Shown here: piece after piece, positions 18,178-28,459 of the stretch
Layout: each line of letters starts with the position of its first letter
Numbering within the stretch: position 1 is the stretch's first letter
Program-made: the position numbers and the translations under genes
Notes under the pieces: model-generated
The model's database searches: none
Told to the model about the DNA's origin: nothing
The model's input: only the letters and a program-made list of their open reading frames with translations
From: Brucepastera parasyntrophica
GTDB lineage: Bacteria; Spirochaetota; Spirochaetia; Treponematales; Treponemataceae
Reading direction: 5' to 3'
NCBI RefSeq assembly: GCF_022376835.1
Contig: NZ_CP084606.1
Coordinates: 310,001-374,000 of the forward strand
Length of the DNA: 64,000 bases

Positions 18178-19696
18178 TTATGCTGTAATTCTTGCAGCAG
18201 GTGTTGGTTCTCGTTTAAAAGAAATAACATCGGTAATGCCAAAATCCTTGATAAAAGTTTGCGGAAGATCAATTCTTGATTATCAGATAGCAGGATATAA
18301 AAGAATAGGCATACCAGAAAGTAATATAATTATTATAACAGGATATATGGCAGAAAAGATAGTAAGTTTTTCCGCTGTTAATTATCCTGAAGTTGTGCTA
18401 ATAAATAGTCCTGACTATCAAACGACAAATAATATGTATTCGCTATATATTGCATTTCAATATCTTGAAAAAAAAACAGGTTTAAATTTTGATACTCTTT
18501 TTATTAATAATGCGGATTGTTTGTATGATGAGAATCTCATGCTTGAATTTGCAGGAAGCAGCTTTGACAATGCAATTGCAACAGAAATTGGGGAATATAT
18601 TGATGAATCAATGAAGATCCATGTGGACAAAAATGGAAAAATAAAAGATATTTCAAAAAAAATACCACAAATGGATTCTGTTGGTGTGTCAGTAGATTTA
18701 TACAAATATAGCAATGTTGCCAGTAAAGAATTATTTAAGATCACAAAAGAATTTATTGAGGTGAAAAAAGATCTTAAACAGTGGACAGAAGTCGCTTTCC
18801 CTCAATTATTTAGTATTGTCGATGTATTTCCGTTTGATATTAATCATAAAAAATGGGTTGAAGTTGATACTGAGGAAGATTTACTTTTAGCAGATATGAA
18901 ATTTTCTTCTATATGTTTGAAAGACAAAAAGGCTTTTATATGTGATTTAGACGGGACTCTCTTTGTAGGAAATAAGGGGATTCAGGAATCAATCAATTTT
19001 GTTAATAAAAACATGAAAAACTATGATTTTTATTTTCTTACAAATAATACATCGTGTGTTCCTTCACATTATGTAAAAAAGCTTGCTGAAATTGGACTCC
19101 CCGTTAATGAAGAACAAATACATACACCTTTGTATCCTTTGATTGATTATATAAAGGAAAAAAAATACACGTCAGTTTATATGGTGGCAACGGAAGATGT
19201 CTTGCTTTTTATGCAAAAAAGACTTCCAAATGTTTCTCTTTTATTTGACGAAGATAAGAATGAAGCCGTTGTTCTGTCTTATGATAAAGAGTTAACATAT
19301 AAAAAACTGGAGAATATGTCTTTTTTATTAAATACAAAACCAAATATAGATTATGTCGCCACTCATATTGATGTTGTCTGTCCTACAGAATACGGTAATA
19401 TTCCTGATATAGGTTCGATGATTAATATGATTTCATTGTCGACTTCTCGTGAGCCAAATATGTCTTTTGGTAAACCGAACAAGCAGTTCGTTGATAGTAT
19501 AATTGAAAATTATGGGAAGGCTTCTTGTGTTATAGCAGGAGATCGTATATATACAGATGGTCTGCTCGCTAAAAATGTTGGTGTTGATTTCATTTGTGTT
19601 TTATCGGGAGAGACGAAAAGAATTGATCTTGCTTTATACAATGACGGTGGTGAAAATATTTTAATAGTAAAAAACCTTGGAATGTTAACAGAGTGA
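18149..19696 (+). CDS. Bifunctional sugar/alcohol-phosphate cytidylyltransferase (LicC-like) and HAD-IIA phosphatase
   Basis: The first ~245 residues form a nucleotidyltransferase with AVILAAGVGSRLKEIT and MPKSLIKVCGRSILDYQI, like LicC and related CTP-using enzymes. The last ~260 form a NagD-like HAD phosphatase: ICDLDGTLFVGNKG, FLTNNTS, and VIAGDRIYTDGLLAKNVG. AAGGAG 6 bases before ATG 18149 decides the start. Such a pairing suggests production of a CDP-polyol, perhaps CDP-glycerol, given the adjacent tagD stub and TagB-like gene; this is inference. The gene is clearly more AT-rich than the upstream genes, a sign of transfer. Confidence 0.75.
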   Translation: MNLKLKTINSYAVILAAGVGSRLKEITSVMPKSLIKVCGRSILDYQIAGYKRIGIPESNIIIITGYMAEKIVSFSAVNYPEVVLINSPDYQTTNNMYSLYIAFQYLEKKTGLNFDTLFINNADCLYDENLMLEFAGSSFDNAIATEIGEYIDESMKIHVDKNGKIKDISKKIPQMDSVGVSVDLYKYSNVASKELFKITKEFIEVKKDLKQWTEVAFPQLFSIVDVFPFDINHKKWVEVDTEEDLLLADMKFSSICLKDKKAFICDLDGTLFVGNKGIQESINFVNKNMKNYDFYFLTNNTSCVPSHYVKKLAEIGLPVNEEQIHTPLYPLIDYIKEKKYTSVYMVATEDVLLFMQKRLPNVSLLFDEDKNEAVVLSYDKELTYKKLENMSFLLNTKPNIDYVATHIDVVCPTEYGNIPDIGSMINMISLSTSREPNMSFGKPNKQFVDSIIENYGKASCVIAGDRIYTDGLLAKNVGVDFICVLSGETKRIDLALYNDGGENILIVKNLGMLTE

Positions 19697-19804
19697 TCTG
19701 TTTTATAAAATTTCACAGATGGATTAAAGTTTGAAAAATGGATAAATACGGCCCCCAGCTTCAAGGAACAAGCTCAAATAAGTAATTCATTAAGGGTCAC
19801 AAAT

Positions 19805-20989
19805 ATGCATAAAAAGGTATCTTTCATCAGAAAATTTTTGATAAACCCCATTATTGACTGTATTAAATACTATTCATTGGTTGTACCGTATTATTTATTT
19901 CGCATCGTTCCCATAAAAAAATACAAAATTTTTATTTCAAATTATAGCGGCAAAGGTTATAGTGATAATGCAAAATATATTGTTGAAAATATACTGAAAC
20001 AAAAACTTGATTTTGACCTTGTCTGGTCGGTCATTCCCGGGTTTAATGATTCAATACCACCACAGATAAGGCAAGTCAAATACGGTTCACTCAGAGCGAA
20101 ATATGAAGAAGCAACGGCAAAAATCTGGATAGACAACAGCCGAAAACTCACATTTGTACGCAAAAGGAAAAAGCAGTTTTATATTCAAACCTGGCATGGC
20201 AGTGTTGCCCTAAAAAAAATAGAAAAAGATGCGGAAGATAAATTGCCTTGCGCCTATATTGAAAAGGCAAAACATGATTCACAATTAATTAATCTGATAC
20301 TGTCAAACAGCGGGTTCTGTACGGAAATGTATAAGAGGGCGTTCTGGTATGACGGGGAAATTCTCGAAAGCGGCTCTCCAAGAAATGACATTCTGATAAA
20401 AAAACCTGAAGATAAAAAGAAAAAAGTATATGATTATTTTCATCTTGATTATAATACAAAAATACTTTTATACGCGCCAACTTTCAGGACAGACTATAAC
20501 ACTGATACATATAATATACATTTTTCCGAAGCGCTGTCGGCATTATCAGAAAAGAACAATTGCAAAGTCGTCTTTCTTGTAAGACTGCACCCGAACATTT
20601 CCGAAAGATCGGAAAACCTCTTTTTTTCCGATACTGTCATAAATGCAACTTTTTATCCTGATATGCAGGAATTGATGCTTGTGAGCGATATATTGATAAC
20701 CGATTATTCAAGCAGCATGTTTGAATTTATACTGATGAAAAAACCGGTTTTTTTATATATCAATGATTACCATGAGTATATGGAAGAACGCGGCTTTTAT
20801 TTTGATTTGACTTCCCTGCCCTTTCCCCTTGCCGTAAATACGGATGACCTGATTCAGAAAATTATTTATTTCGATAGTGAAAAATATGTATCTCAGCTGA
20901 ATGCATTTTTTCAGCAGCTGCAGCTTTTTGAAGACGGAAATGCGTCTGACCGTGTAGTTAACCGAATTATCCGGGAAACAGCGGAATAA
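19805..20989 (+). CDS. CDP-glycerol:glycerophosphotransferase family protein (TagB/TagF-like)
   Basis: Family of 394 residues that transfers or polymerises polyol phosphate from a CDP donor. Motifs in order: WSVIPGF, YIQTWHGSVALKKIE, GSPRNDIL, LLYAPTFR, LVRLHPN, and the C-terminal DILITDYSSSMFEF that binds the CDP end. An N-terminal basic/hydrophobic region (about 1-35) may attach to the membrane. It follows the cytidylyltransferase-HAD fusion, its probable donor supplier. Whether it adds one unit or a chain cannot be told. Confidence 0.88.
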   Translation: MHKKVSFIRKFLINPIIDCIKYYSLVVPYYLFRIVPIKKYKIFISNYSGKGYSDNAKYIVENILKQKLDFDLVWSVIPGFNDSIPPQIRQVKYGSLRAKYEEATAKIWIDNSRKLTFVRKRKKQFYIQTWHGSVALKKIEKDAEDKLPCAYIEKAKHDSQLINLILSNSGFCTEMYKRAFWYDGEILESGSPRNDILIKKPEDKKKKVYDYFHLDYNTKILLYAPTFRTDYNTDTYNIHFSEALSALSEKNNCKVVFLVRLHPNISERSENLFFSDTVINATFYPDMQELMLVSDILITDYSSSMFEFILMKKPVFLYINDYHEYMEERGFYFDLTSLPFPLAVNTDDLIQKIIYFDSEKYVSQLNAFFQQLQLFEDGNASDRVVNRIIRETAE

Positions 20990-21023
20990 AACCGGTGATT
21001 AATGGCGAATGGAATATGACAAA

Positions 21024-21956
21024 ATGAAAATATTGATAGCGGTGCCTGCTTTAAATGAAGAAAATAATGTTACTGTTTTTTATCAGGCCGTACAAAAAGA
21101 GGCAGCGCGGATACATGATATTGAACTGCATATTATTTTTATTGATGATGGCTCAACTGATAATACTCTTGCAGAAATAAAGCAGCTCTGTCTGACAGAT
21201 TCAAAGATACACTATATAAGCTTTTCACGGAACTTTGGCAAAGAGGCGGCTATTTACGCCGGACTCGAATATGCTTCGGAAGAAAATTATGACTACGTTA
21301 TTATAAGCGACATAGACCTTCAGGACCCGCCCTCCCTCATTCCGGAAATGATTGCGGAAATAATTACTGGCGAATATGATTGCATTGCGGCCCGCAGGGT
21401 AACAAGAAAAGGCGAGCCGGTCATACGTTCTTTTTTTGCCAGACAGTTTTATTCAGTTATCAGAAAATTATGCGAAATAGATATTGCGGACGGCGCCCGC
21501 GACTTCAGGATAATGACCATACAAATGGCGAGGTCTCTTTTATCACTTAAGGAAAAAAACAGATTTTCAAAAGGACTCTTTGTCTGGATAGGATATAAAA
21601 CAAAATATCTCGAATATGAAAATATCAAACGGAAATCGGGAGAAACAAAATGGTCTTTCTGGAAGTTATGTACTTATGCCATTGACGGAATTATTGCTTT
21701 TACCACAGTACCGTTGTATATAGCCGCTATATGCGGGATTCTTTTTTGTTTTATATCCTTTTTAATAATTATTTATATAATAATAAAGACATTGGTTTTT
21801 GGCGATCCGGTCGCGGGGTGGCCTTCAACAATATGTATTATTCTCATGCTGGGAGGAATACAGCTTTTTTCAATAGGAATACTCGGGTTATATCTTTCAA
21901 AAACATATATTGAAACAAAACAGCGGCCCTTATTCATAATCAGGGAAAAAAAATGA
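21024..21956 (+). CDS. Membrane glycosyltransferase family 2 (GtrB/ArnC-like)
   Basis: GT2 domain (about 1-225) with VPALNEE, IDDGSTD, SRNFGKEAA and DIDLQDPP, followed by two C-terminal membrane helices. This architecture is that of polyprenyl-phosphate sugar transferases such as GtrB, ArnC and DPM synthase. The product would be a lipid-phosphate sugar used by a membrane transferase, possibly the DUF6056 protein that overlaps it by ATGA. ATG 21024 was preferred to 21009 because it begins the conserved MKILIAVPALN; neither has a strong ribosome site. Confidence 0.85.
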   Translation: MKILIAVPALNEENNVTVFYQAVQKEAARIHDIELHIIFIDDGSTDNTLAEIKQLCLTDSKIHYISFSRNFGKEAAIYAGLEYASEENYDYVIISDIDLQDPPSLIPEMIAEIITGEYDCIAARRVTRKGEPVIRSFFARQFYSVIRKLCEIDIADGARDFRIMTIQMARSLLSLKEKNRFSKGLFVWIGYKTKYLEYENIKRKSGETKWSFWKLCTYAIDGIIAFTTVPLYIAAICGILFCFISFLIIIYIIIKTLVFGDPVAGWPSTICIILMLGGIQLFSIGILGLYLSKTYIETKQRPLFIIREKK

Positions 21957-23285
21957 TAACAAAAAAACAAATTCTCCGTTTTTCTATTCCGGTATTTTAT
22001 ATACTGCTCTTTTTTTATTGAACGTTTTAACGCCGATGATTGCCGACGATTATCTCTATTCATTTGTCTATAATACGGATGAACGTGTATCTTCGATAAG
22101 CGATATTTTTTATTCACAATACCGGCATTATATGGAATGGGGAGGCCGGAGTGTTGCCCATTTTCTTGCGCAGTTATTTCTCTTTTTAGGAAAAAGTTTT
22201 TTTAATATCTGCAATACAATTGTTTATTGTATATTTATCTGTCTGGTGTATTTTCATATTTGCGGAACCCTGGCTGATATGAAATTATGGCTTCTTTCCG
22301 CCATACATATTTTGTTATGGTTTTCTGTCCCTGTCTGGGGCCAGAATTTTCTTTGGCTTACCGGCAGCTGCAATTATCTGTGGACCACGACAATTATACT
22401 TTTCTTTCTGATGCCATTCAGGAAAAAAAGCATGGATACCAGCTATAGCATTCATATTATATTATCAATTCTTTTTTTGGTTCTGGGGATAATAACAGGC
22501 TGGTGCAATGAAAATGCAGGAGCCGCTACCCTTGTTATTTTAACAGGATACAGCATTCGTAAAATTTTTAAAAAGGAAAAATTTGCTCTGTTTGAAATAC
22601 TGGGCATCATAGGGTTTATAATAGGGTTTTATTTTCTTCTTGCCGCTCCGGGGAATTATGTCCGCATGAAGGAATTCGACCGTCACGGAAATATGGTTTT
22701 ACATTTACTAAAACGCTTCTTTGATATTTCAAAGGACTTTTTCAGCAACGGTTATATCCTCGCGGGAATTTCAGTTTTGATTGGCGTAGAATTACTGGTT
22801 TATGAAAAAAAAGGATAGTTTTTTTTAATTACCTTTATTTTCCGGCAGGATTCGCAGCGGTTTATTCAATGCTGATAAGCCCGATTTTTCCCGAAAGGGC
22901 TTTCTTTTTTCCTGTTGTGATGTTCTCCATAGTGCTCCTGAGTCTGTTCCGTGAAATATCGGAATCAGAAAAAATCAAAAGAAATATACCAGCCATAATG
23001 ATCTTTGCATCCGTATCGTTCTTTATTTCCTTTATCTTTGCAGGTAAAAATATTTATGGAATTTATGCAAAATGGGAAAAACGTTCCCAGTATATAATAA
23101 CGCAAAAAGAAAACAATATTCTTGAGATAGAATTAAAAACCCCCATCCCTGCAGTCGACAGACATGCGGCGTTATACGGACTTGTCGATATCAGCGAGGA
23201 TCAAAATGAACTTCCGAATGATTCGGTCGCCCTTTATTTTGGAGTAAACTCGATTCGGGCAACCGAAGAAGGCAACGAATGGTAA
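21953..23285 (+). CDS. DUF6056-type polytopic membrane protein, probable lipid-sugar transferase (two frameshifts here)
   Basis: After repair, about 444 residues with many hydrophobic helices. An early loop motif MIADDYLYSFVYNTDE and the later MLISPIFPERAFFFPVVMF resemble the DUF6056 family, found beside GtrB-like enzymes and thought to transfer sugars from polyprenyl phosphate. Two one-base losses break it: T7 at 22010-22016 (one T added gives LLFFLLNVLTPMIADDY) and A8 at 22805-22812 (one A added gives VYEKKRIVFFNYLYFP). The start overlaps the previous stop by ATGA. Function is inferred from context. Confidence 0.65.
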
Positions 23286-23291
23286 ATCTTT

Positions 23292-24253
23292 ATGGCTAAA
23301 ATTTCCATTATTATTCCTGTATATAATGTTGAAAAATATCTCAGGGAATGTCTTGATTCCTGCATTACACAGACTTTGCGGGATATAGAAATCGTATGCG
23401 TAAATGACGCTTCACCGGATAATAGTTCGGCTATTCTCGACGAATACGCGAAAAAAGACAACAGAATAAAAGTTATAACACATGAAAAGAACCTGGGACT
23501 CGGGGGCGCACGGAACACCGGTATAAGCGCCGCATCGGGTGAATATGTCTGGTTTGTTGACAGCGATGATTTTATTTCACCGCACTCCTGTGAAATACTA
23601 TACAGTTATGCGAAGCAGAAAAACGCGGACATTGTCAGATTTAATGCCATATCCTTTTCAGAAGAGAATGATAACAGCAGAGTTTATGATGACAGCAAAA
23701 AATATTTCTGCAATTGGCCTTATGACAGATTGATTACAATTGACCGGGAAAAAACCGGATTACCTCAAACCGATGTTTCGGCATGTATCTATATTACAAA
23801 AAAAGGTATTTTGCGTAGTTTTTCATTCCGCGAAAAAGTTTATCATGAAGATACCGACTTTACGCCCATTCTGTTTTCTTCGGTAGAAAAAATTTACTGC
23901 ATAACCTTTGCATTTTATTTCAGGCGCAGAAACCAGACTTCCATAACGGGCGGCGGTACAAAAAAAACGGGAAACTGGTTTCCGGCTATATTGAAGCATG
24001 TGATTCAATGTTTGAATTTATTGTCTCAAAAAAACTGCCCGGAAAGCATTTTTGTGTAAGGTCCCTGCTTGATACAATGCAGAATCTTTATTCTGATTAT
24101 AAATCAATGCCGGAAATACACAGCGAAAAATATGACGCGGCATTCAGGAATATATTCAAAAAATATCCTCCGAGAAAAATTTCCTTTTTCAGTTTTAAAA
24201 GAAGGCTGAAAAGAAAATTGAGCGCTATTTCTGATTCTCTTTTCAATACATGA
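23292..24253 (+). CDS. Glycosyltransferase family 2 (frameshifted here)
   Basis: GT-A enzyme with IIPVYNVEKYLRECLDS, VNDASPDNS, NLGLGGARNTGI and WFVDSDDF, the usual donor and metal-binding blocks. Acts in the cytoplasm on lipid-linked glycan. The frame is lost at A8 (23960-23967). One added A restores KNGKLVSGYIEACDSMFEF and joins the C-terminal part to 24253, for 320 residues in all. Acceptor and donor unknown. Confidence 0.85.
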
Positions 24254-24290
24254 TCTGAACAGGAAAATTATTTACACAAGCGGGCATTCC

Positions 24291-25373
24291 ATGGGACTTA
24301 AAAATAAAGCAAGAAAAATAAGGTATTATATACTCTTCCTGATCAGGGGTTTTAAACAAAAAAAGAATTATGACAAAGCAGTATATATTGAAATGCTCCG
24401 CATAGTTCCAAACAGAAGAATGCTTCAATTGTCCAGATTCTTTTCTGAAAATGGCTATATCTGTTTTATTCATATTCCGGTAAAACAGTTTTCCACCATG
24501 GATATTTCCGGATTAAAACTTGCCCGGGAAAAAAACGTTATCCGCGCGAAACCAAAAGATATGAAAAAATGCGCTCTTGTTTTATCAGATACTGTGGAAT
24601 CCATTCCTGAAAGCATAAAGAGTGAAAAACGTATTTATGAAATAGATTATGACGTTTTTAATAAAAACACGGATTTTTCAGACGGACTTTTCTATCCGAT
24701 TTCTTTTCACCCGAAATTTTTAACAAGAAAAACCGAGACAAAGGCCCTGGCAGCTTCAGGAAATGATGACAGGAAAATTCTGGCGCTTTTTGTCGGATGG
24801 GTTGATGATAAATATACTGATGAAAAAACCCATACATATTTTCATATAAATACCAGAATGGAAGTTTTTTCACATATTACAGAACATATTTCGCCTCAGC
24901 ATTTATACATACCCGAATCCTTTGATGATTTTTTATCAAATATGGATTCGGGAAATCTGAAAAACAAAGTGATTCTCATAAACTCAGCGAAATTTTCCAT
25001 TCCCGGAAACAGATATTTTGATATTCTGGCCCAGACAACTTTCTTCATCCATATGTGTGGGTATGTACAGCCGTTTTGTCATAATCAGATAGAAACGCTT
25101 GCCGCAGGGGTCATTCCGATTTCCCAGTTTTCACATTTCTTTTATCCGCATCTTGAAAACCGGGTAAATGTTCTCGCCTATGAGAAATTATCAGAACTGG
25201 TTAGTATTCTGGAAAAAATATGCGGGGGTGAATATCCTGATATAAAAAAAATGAAAAAAAACTGCGTGCAATACTATAAACAAAATCTGAGTTTTGATTC
25301 ATTTATTGAAAAAATAAACCAGGATGTTTTACATAAAATATATATTTGTGCGGGAGAATTAAGCATAATCTGA
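24291..25373 (+). CDS. Unrecognised protein, possible GT-B glycosyltransferase
   Basis: 360 residues, no signal peptide. The C-terminal third has a pattern seen in GT-B enzymes of the exostosin-like kind: a Rossmann-type region followed by CHNQIETLAAGVIPISQF (donor-site-like acidic E in an E-x7-8 arrangement) and FFYPHLENRVNVLAYEKLSE. The N-terminal half (KARKIRYYILFLIRGFKQKKNYDKA onward in outline) shows no known motif. Position between a GT2 and LicD supports a glycan role. Family assignment is weak. Confidence 0.5.
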   Translation: MGLKNKARKIRYYILFLIRGFKQKKNYDKAVYIEMLRIVPNRRMLQLSRFFSENGYICFIHIPVKQFSTMDISGLKLAREKNVIRAKPKDMKKCALVLSDTVESIPESIKSEKRIYEIDYDVFNKNTDFSDGLFYPISFHPKFLTRKTETKALAASGNDDRKILALFVGWVDDKYTDEKTHTYFHINTRMEVFSHITEHISPQHLYIPESFDDFLSNMDSGNLKNKVILINSAKFSIPGNRYFDILAQTTFFIHMCGYVQPFCHNQIETLAAGVIPISQFSHFFYPHLENRVNVLAYEKLSELVSILEKICGGEYPDIKKMKKNCVQYYKQNLSFDSFIEKINQDVLHKIYICAGELSII

Positions 25374-26159
25374 ATGAATGAAATACAAAGCGCTGAACTG
25401 GACATTCTGAAATCACTCTGTGTTTTGCTGGACAAACACAATCTCCGTTATTATCTTTTTTTCGGAACCCTGCTTGGGGCCGTACGGCATAAAGGTTTTA
25501 TTCCCTGGGATGATGATGTTGATATTGCGATGCCGAGAGAAGACTATGAGAAATTCATAGCGCTTCCCGATGAGGAATTCCATTCTCCATTCAAATTGCA
25601 TGAAATACAAAAAACCGAACATTACTATACACCATTTGCCAAATATATAGACAGCAGTATTCAAATCAGATTGGATGAAGAACAAAGGCGGAAAGGCGAA
25701 CATAAATATCTGTGGGTTGATATATTCCCGCTTGACGGCCTGCCTGACAGTCCGCTCAGGACAAAGCTTCTTAAACAAAAAGCAGTTTTTCTGAAACGCC
25801 TGTTCAAATTGTCAACATCCGATCCTGAATATAAACGTTCACCGCTGAAAAATATGGTGATAAAAATCATCGCAAAATTGTTTCCGTACAAAAAAGTATA
25901 CCGGATGCTTCATAAGACAATTACACGCTACGCTTTCTATAATTCGAAAAAAGCAGCATCGATAAGTGAAATCAATGCAAGCTTTTACATATACCCGTCA
26001 GAGGCGTTCGGTACGGGAAAACAAATACTGTTTGAAGACGCAATGTTCAATGCGCCGGTTGATTCTGATACCTGTCTCAGGGTTTTGTATGGCGATTACA
26101 TGCAGGTACCTCCTGAAAACGAACGGGATACCCATGCCTTTACCCTTCTCCGACAATAA
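25374..26159 (+). CDS. LicD family phosphotransferase
   Basis: 261 residues with the complete LicD core: LRYYLFFGTLLGAVRHKGFI, PWDDDVDIAMPREDYEKF and IFPLDGLP. LicD proteins transfer phosphocholine from CDP-choline, or other phospho-groups, to surface glycans. No choline pathway is seen here, but CMP-AEP is made by pntC in the same locus, so transfer of AEP or another phospho-group is possible (inference). The start directly follows the preceding stop, so translation is coupled. Confidence 0.88.
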   Translation: MNEIQSAELDILKSLCVLLDKHNLRYYLFFGTLLGAVRHKGFIPWDDDVDIAMPREDYEKFIALPDEEFHSPFKLHEIQKTEHYYTPFAKYIDSSIQIRLDEEQRRKGEHKYLWVDIFPLDGLPDSPLRTKLLKQKAVFLKRLFKLSTSDPEYKRSPLKNMVIKIIAKLFPYKKVYRMLHKTITRYAFYNSKKAASISEINASFYIYPSEAFGTGKQILFEDAMFNAPVDSDTCLRVLYGDYMQVPPENERDTHAFTLLRQ

Positions 26160-26186
26160 TATTTCCGGCACAAGGAGCCATCAGAT

Positions 26187-27344
26187 TTGAAAATCACAGG
26201 CATCTTTCTTAACTCGCAGATCCGCACAGGGGGCCACCGCAGATATATTGAACTTATGGAAGGACTCGCAAAACGCGGCAACAGTGTTTTGCTTATCGCA
26301 AACAGTTCTCTTGACCTGCATTTAAAAAATATGACCATACTTCCGCTGGACTATAAGCACAAAAAAAAACTGGTTCCCTTCTCAATTCAATTTATGCGTC
26401 TTTTAAAAAAGCACAGGCAGAAAATAAAAGAGGATGGAAAAGGCAGCGATTATATTATGGTCCATGGTGAAACGCATTTCCCGGCGGGAACATATCTGAA
26501 AAAAATACTGTCCGCAAAACTGTTCTATGCGGTAAGAAGCGATGCAGTTACGGAAAGCGAAACATTTTTGAAATCACCGGCAGAACCTTTCCGGAAAAAA
26601 ATAAAATATTTCCTGGATGTTATAAAATACAAAAAATATGAAAAGATGATTTCCCACAGGGCGGACATTATCGCGTTTCAAAGTAAAATCGACTATAATA
26701 ATTTCAGATCCAGAACCGGGGTAGATGAAAACAAATGCTGCATAATAAAAGGCAATATCGGAGAACCCTGGTTCAGGAAAGAAAATGAAAACATCAATCA
26801 CTCGGAATCATTAAAAAAAGTATTATATATCGGAGCAATAGGCGAACGAAAGGGTATACCTTATCTGATCGACGCTTTCAGAATATTGCATGAACGGAAT
26901 ATTCCCCTGCACCTTGAACTTGTCGGCAGGGAGTCAGCCCTCGCGCTTGAAATGATGCAGTATATCAACAGGAATGGATTTTCCGGCATGGTGACTTTTG
27001 CCGGATACAGTCCGGATCCGTTCATATATATGAAAGATGCGGATATGCTTGTTGTTCCGTCTATTTTTGACAGCTATCCCGATGTAATACTTGAAGGACT
27101 CCATGCCGGCATCCCTGTCATAGCAAGCAGGGTCGGCGGCATCCCGGATATTCTGGAGGACGAACGCCTTTTATTTCCTCCCGCCGATTCGGCATATCTG
27201 GCGGACCTTCTGGAAAAGCTGTATACTTCTCCGGAAGTGTACAAGAAATACAGGAGCCTGTGCGCGGAATATAAAGAGAAGTTCCATTTTGACTGGCCGG
27301 AAAAATGGGAAGATGAAATGAAAAAACATTTGCAGAAACTATAA
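26187..27344 (+). CDS. Glycosyltransferase family 4
   Basis: GT-B enzyme of 385 residues. N-terminal FLNSQIRTGGHRRYIELMEG binds acceptor; C-terminal LYIGAIGERKGIPYLIDAF, PSIFDSYPDVILEG and GIPVIASRVGGIPD are classic GT4 donor-site blocks with the E-x7-E region. TTG start at 26187 is supported by AAGGAG 9 bases upstream. Sugar specificity unknown. Confidence 0.85.
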   Translation: MKITGIFLNSQIRTGGHRRYIELMEGLAKRGNSVLLIANSSLDLHLKNMTILPLDYKHKKKLVPFSIQFMRLLKKHRQKIKEDGKGSDYIMVHGETHFPAGTYLKKILSAKLFYAVRSDAVTESETFLKSPAEPFRKKIKYFLDVIKYKKYEKMISHRADIIAFQSKIDYNNFRSRTGVDENKCCIIKGNIGEPWFRKENENINHSESLKKVLYIGAIGERKGIPYLIDAFRILHERNIPLHLELVGRESALALEMMQYINRNGFSGMVTFAGYSPDPFIYMKDADMLVVPSIFDSYPDVILEGLHAGIPVIASRVGGIPDILEDERLLFPPADSAYLADLLEKLYTSPEVYKKYRSLCAEYKEKFHFDWPEKWEDEMKKHLQKL

Positions 27345-27349
27345 AAAAT

Positions 27350-28441
27350 ATGGAAACTGATAAACAGCGCTGCAATATCGGGTTCTCCCCACTGACAAGT
27401 ACCAATAATAAATATATAGAAATCACTGTTTCCTGCATCAAAAGCACTGGAGCCGAAGTGTATGGTTTTTACAGTATTTTCTCCCATCCTCGCCTGCTTT
27501 GGCGTACCGACGCAGTTATCCTAAACTGGTTTGAACGGCTTGGTGAAAAACCGCTGCCACGCATACGCAAACTGCTTGCGAAAATCGGTATTATCGCCAT
27601 TCTTGGAATATTCCGAATAAAAATTATATACGTTCTTCATAACCGCGTTAATCATGAAGAACGGAACAGGAAAATGTCCCTGTGGTTTATGAAACATTTG
27701 TGCCGGAGGGCAGATAAAATCATAATTTTAAGCAGGGCGTCCCGGGAAGTATTAACGCCTTACATGAATGAAAAAAAAATTGAAAAGAAAATCTGCTATA
27801 TCCCTCATCCCAATTATATTGACGCCTATACCCCGAATGAAGCAAAGATGAAAACGCTTGTTTCAATTCCGGAAAACACCCTCATCCTGCTGTTTGTCGG
27901 CGCTGTCCGTCCCTATAAAAATATTGAACTGCTGATTTCGGCGGCCGCGCAGAGTTCAAACCGAAACATCCATTTTATTATTGCGGGCAGGCCCAGAGAC
28001 GCCGCATACAAAAACGCCCTGGAAGAAAAAGCGGAGGGTCTTTCAAATATTACTCTTCTTCTGCAGTTTATTGAAGATGACATACTCACCGCGCTGATAC
28101 ACCATTCACATATGCTGATACTCCCGTATGACCAGCAAAGCAGCCTTAATTCCGGTACGGCAATCCTCGCCTTTTCCTGCGCGAAAACGGTAATATGTCC
28201 TGAAATAGCAACCATACAGGATTTTCCCGGAGACTTGTGCTATACCTATACATACAATACTGCCGCTGAACACCGGGAAAGGCTCATGGAACAGATCAGC
28301 CTGGCGGAACGGGATTTCAGCATGCGGAAGGGCGTTATTGAGGAAAAAGGCAAAAAACTATATGATATTGTGAAAGACGAGAATTCGCAGGAACATATAA
28401 CTGAACTGTACCGGAAATTATTTTCCGAACTTAAAACATAA
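27350..28441 (+). CDS. Glycosyltransferase, GT4-like
   Basis: 363 residues of GT-B type: N-terminal region ending in a lysine-rich stretch around VLHNRVNHEERNRK, then FVGAVRPYKNIELLISA and LILPYDQQSSLNSGTAILA in the donor half. The usual E-x7-E motif is replaced by a Ser/Gly-rich block, as in some GT4 enzymes annotated as glycosyltransferases without specificity. Starts 6 bases after the previous gene; no clear ribosome site. Confidence 0.75.
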   Translation: METDKQRCNIGFSPLTSTNNKYIEITVSCIKSTGAEVYGFYSIFSHPRLLWRTDAVILNWFERLGEKPLPRIRKLLAKIGIIAILGIFRIKIIYVLHNRVNHEERNRKMSLWFMKHLCRRADKIIILSRASREVLTPYMNEKKIEKKICYIPHPNYIDAYTPNEAKMKTLVSIPENTLILLFVGAVRPYKNIELLISAAAQSSNRNIHFIIAGRPRDAAYKNALEEKAEGLSNITLLLQFIEDDILTALIHHSHMLILPYDQQSSLNSGTAILAFSCAKTVICPEIATIQDFPGDLCYTYTYNTAAEHRERLMEQISLAERDFSMRKGVIEEKGKKLYDIVKDENSQEHITELYRKLFSELKT

Positions 28442-28459
28442 AAACAGGGTGATGTGCAT

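Noticed and set aside
22010..23967. Phase variation as the explanation for the frame breaks in the glycan genes
   Set aside because: The same kind of one-base loss also hits housekeeping genes (murC, folC, yicC), so a general sequencing cause is more likely; only the G5 run in pntC is kept as a possible exception.
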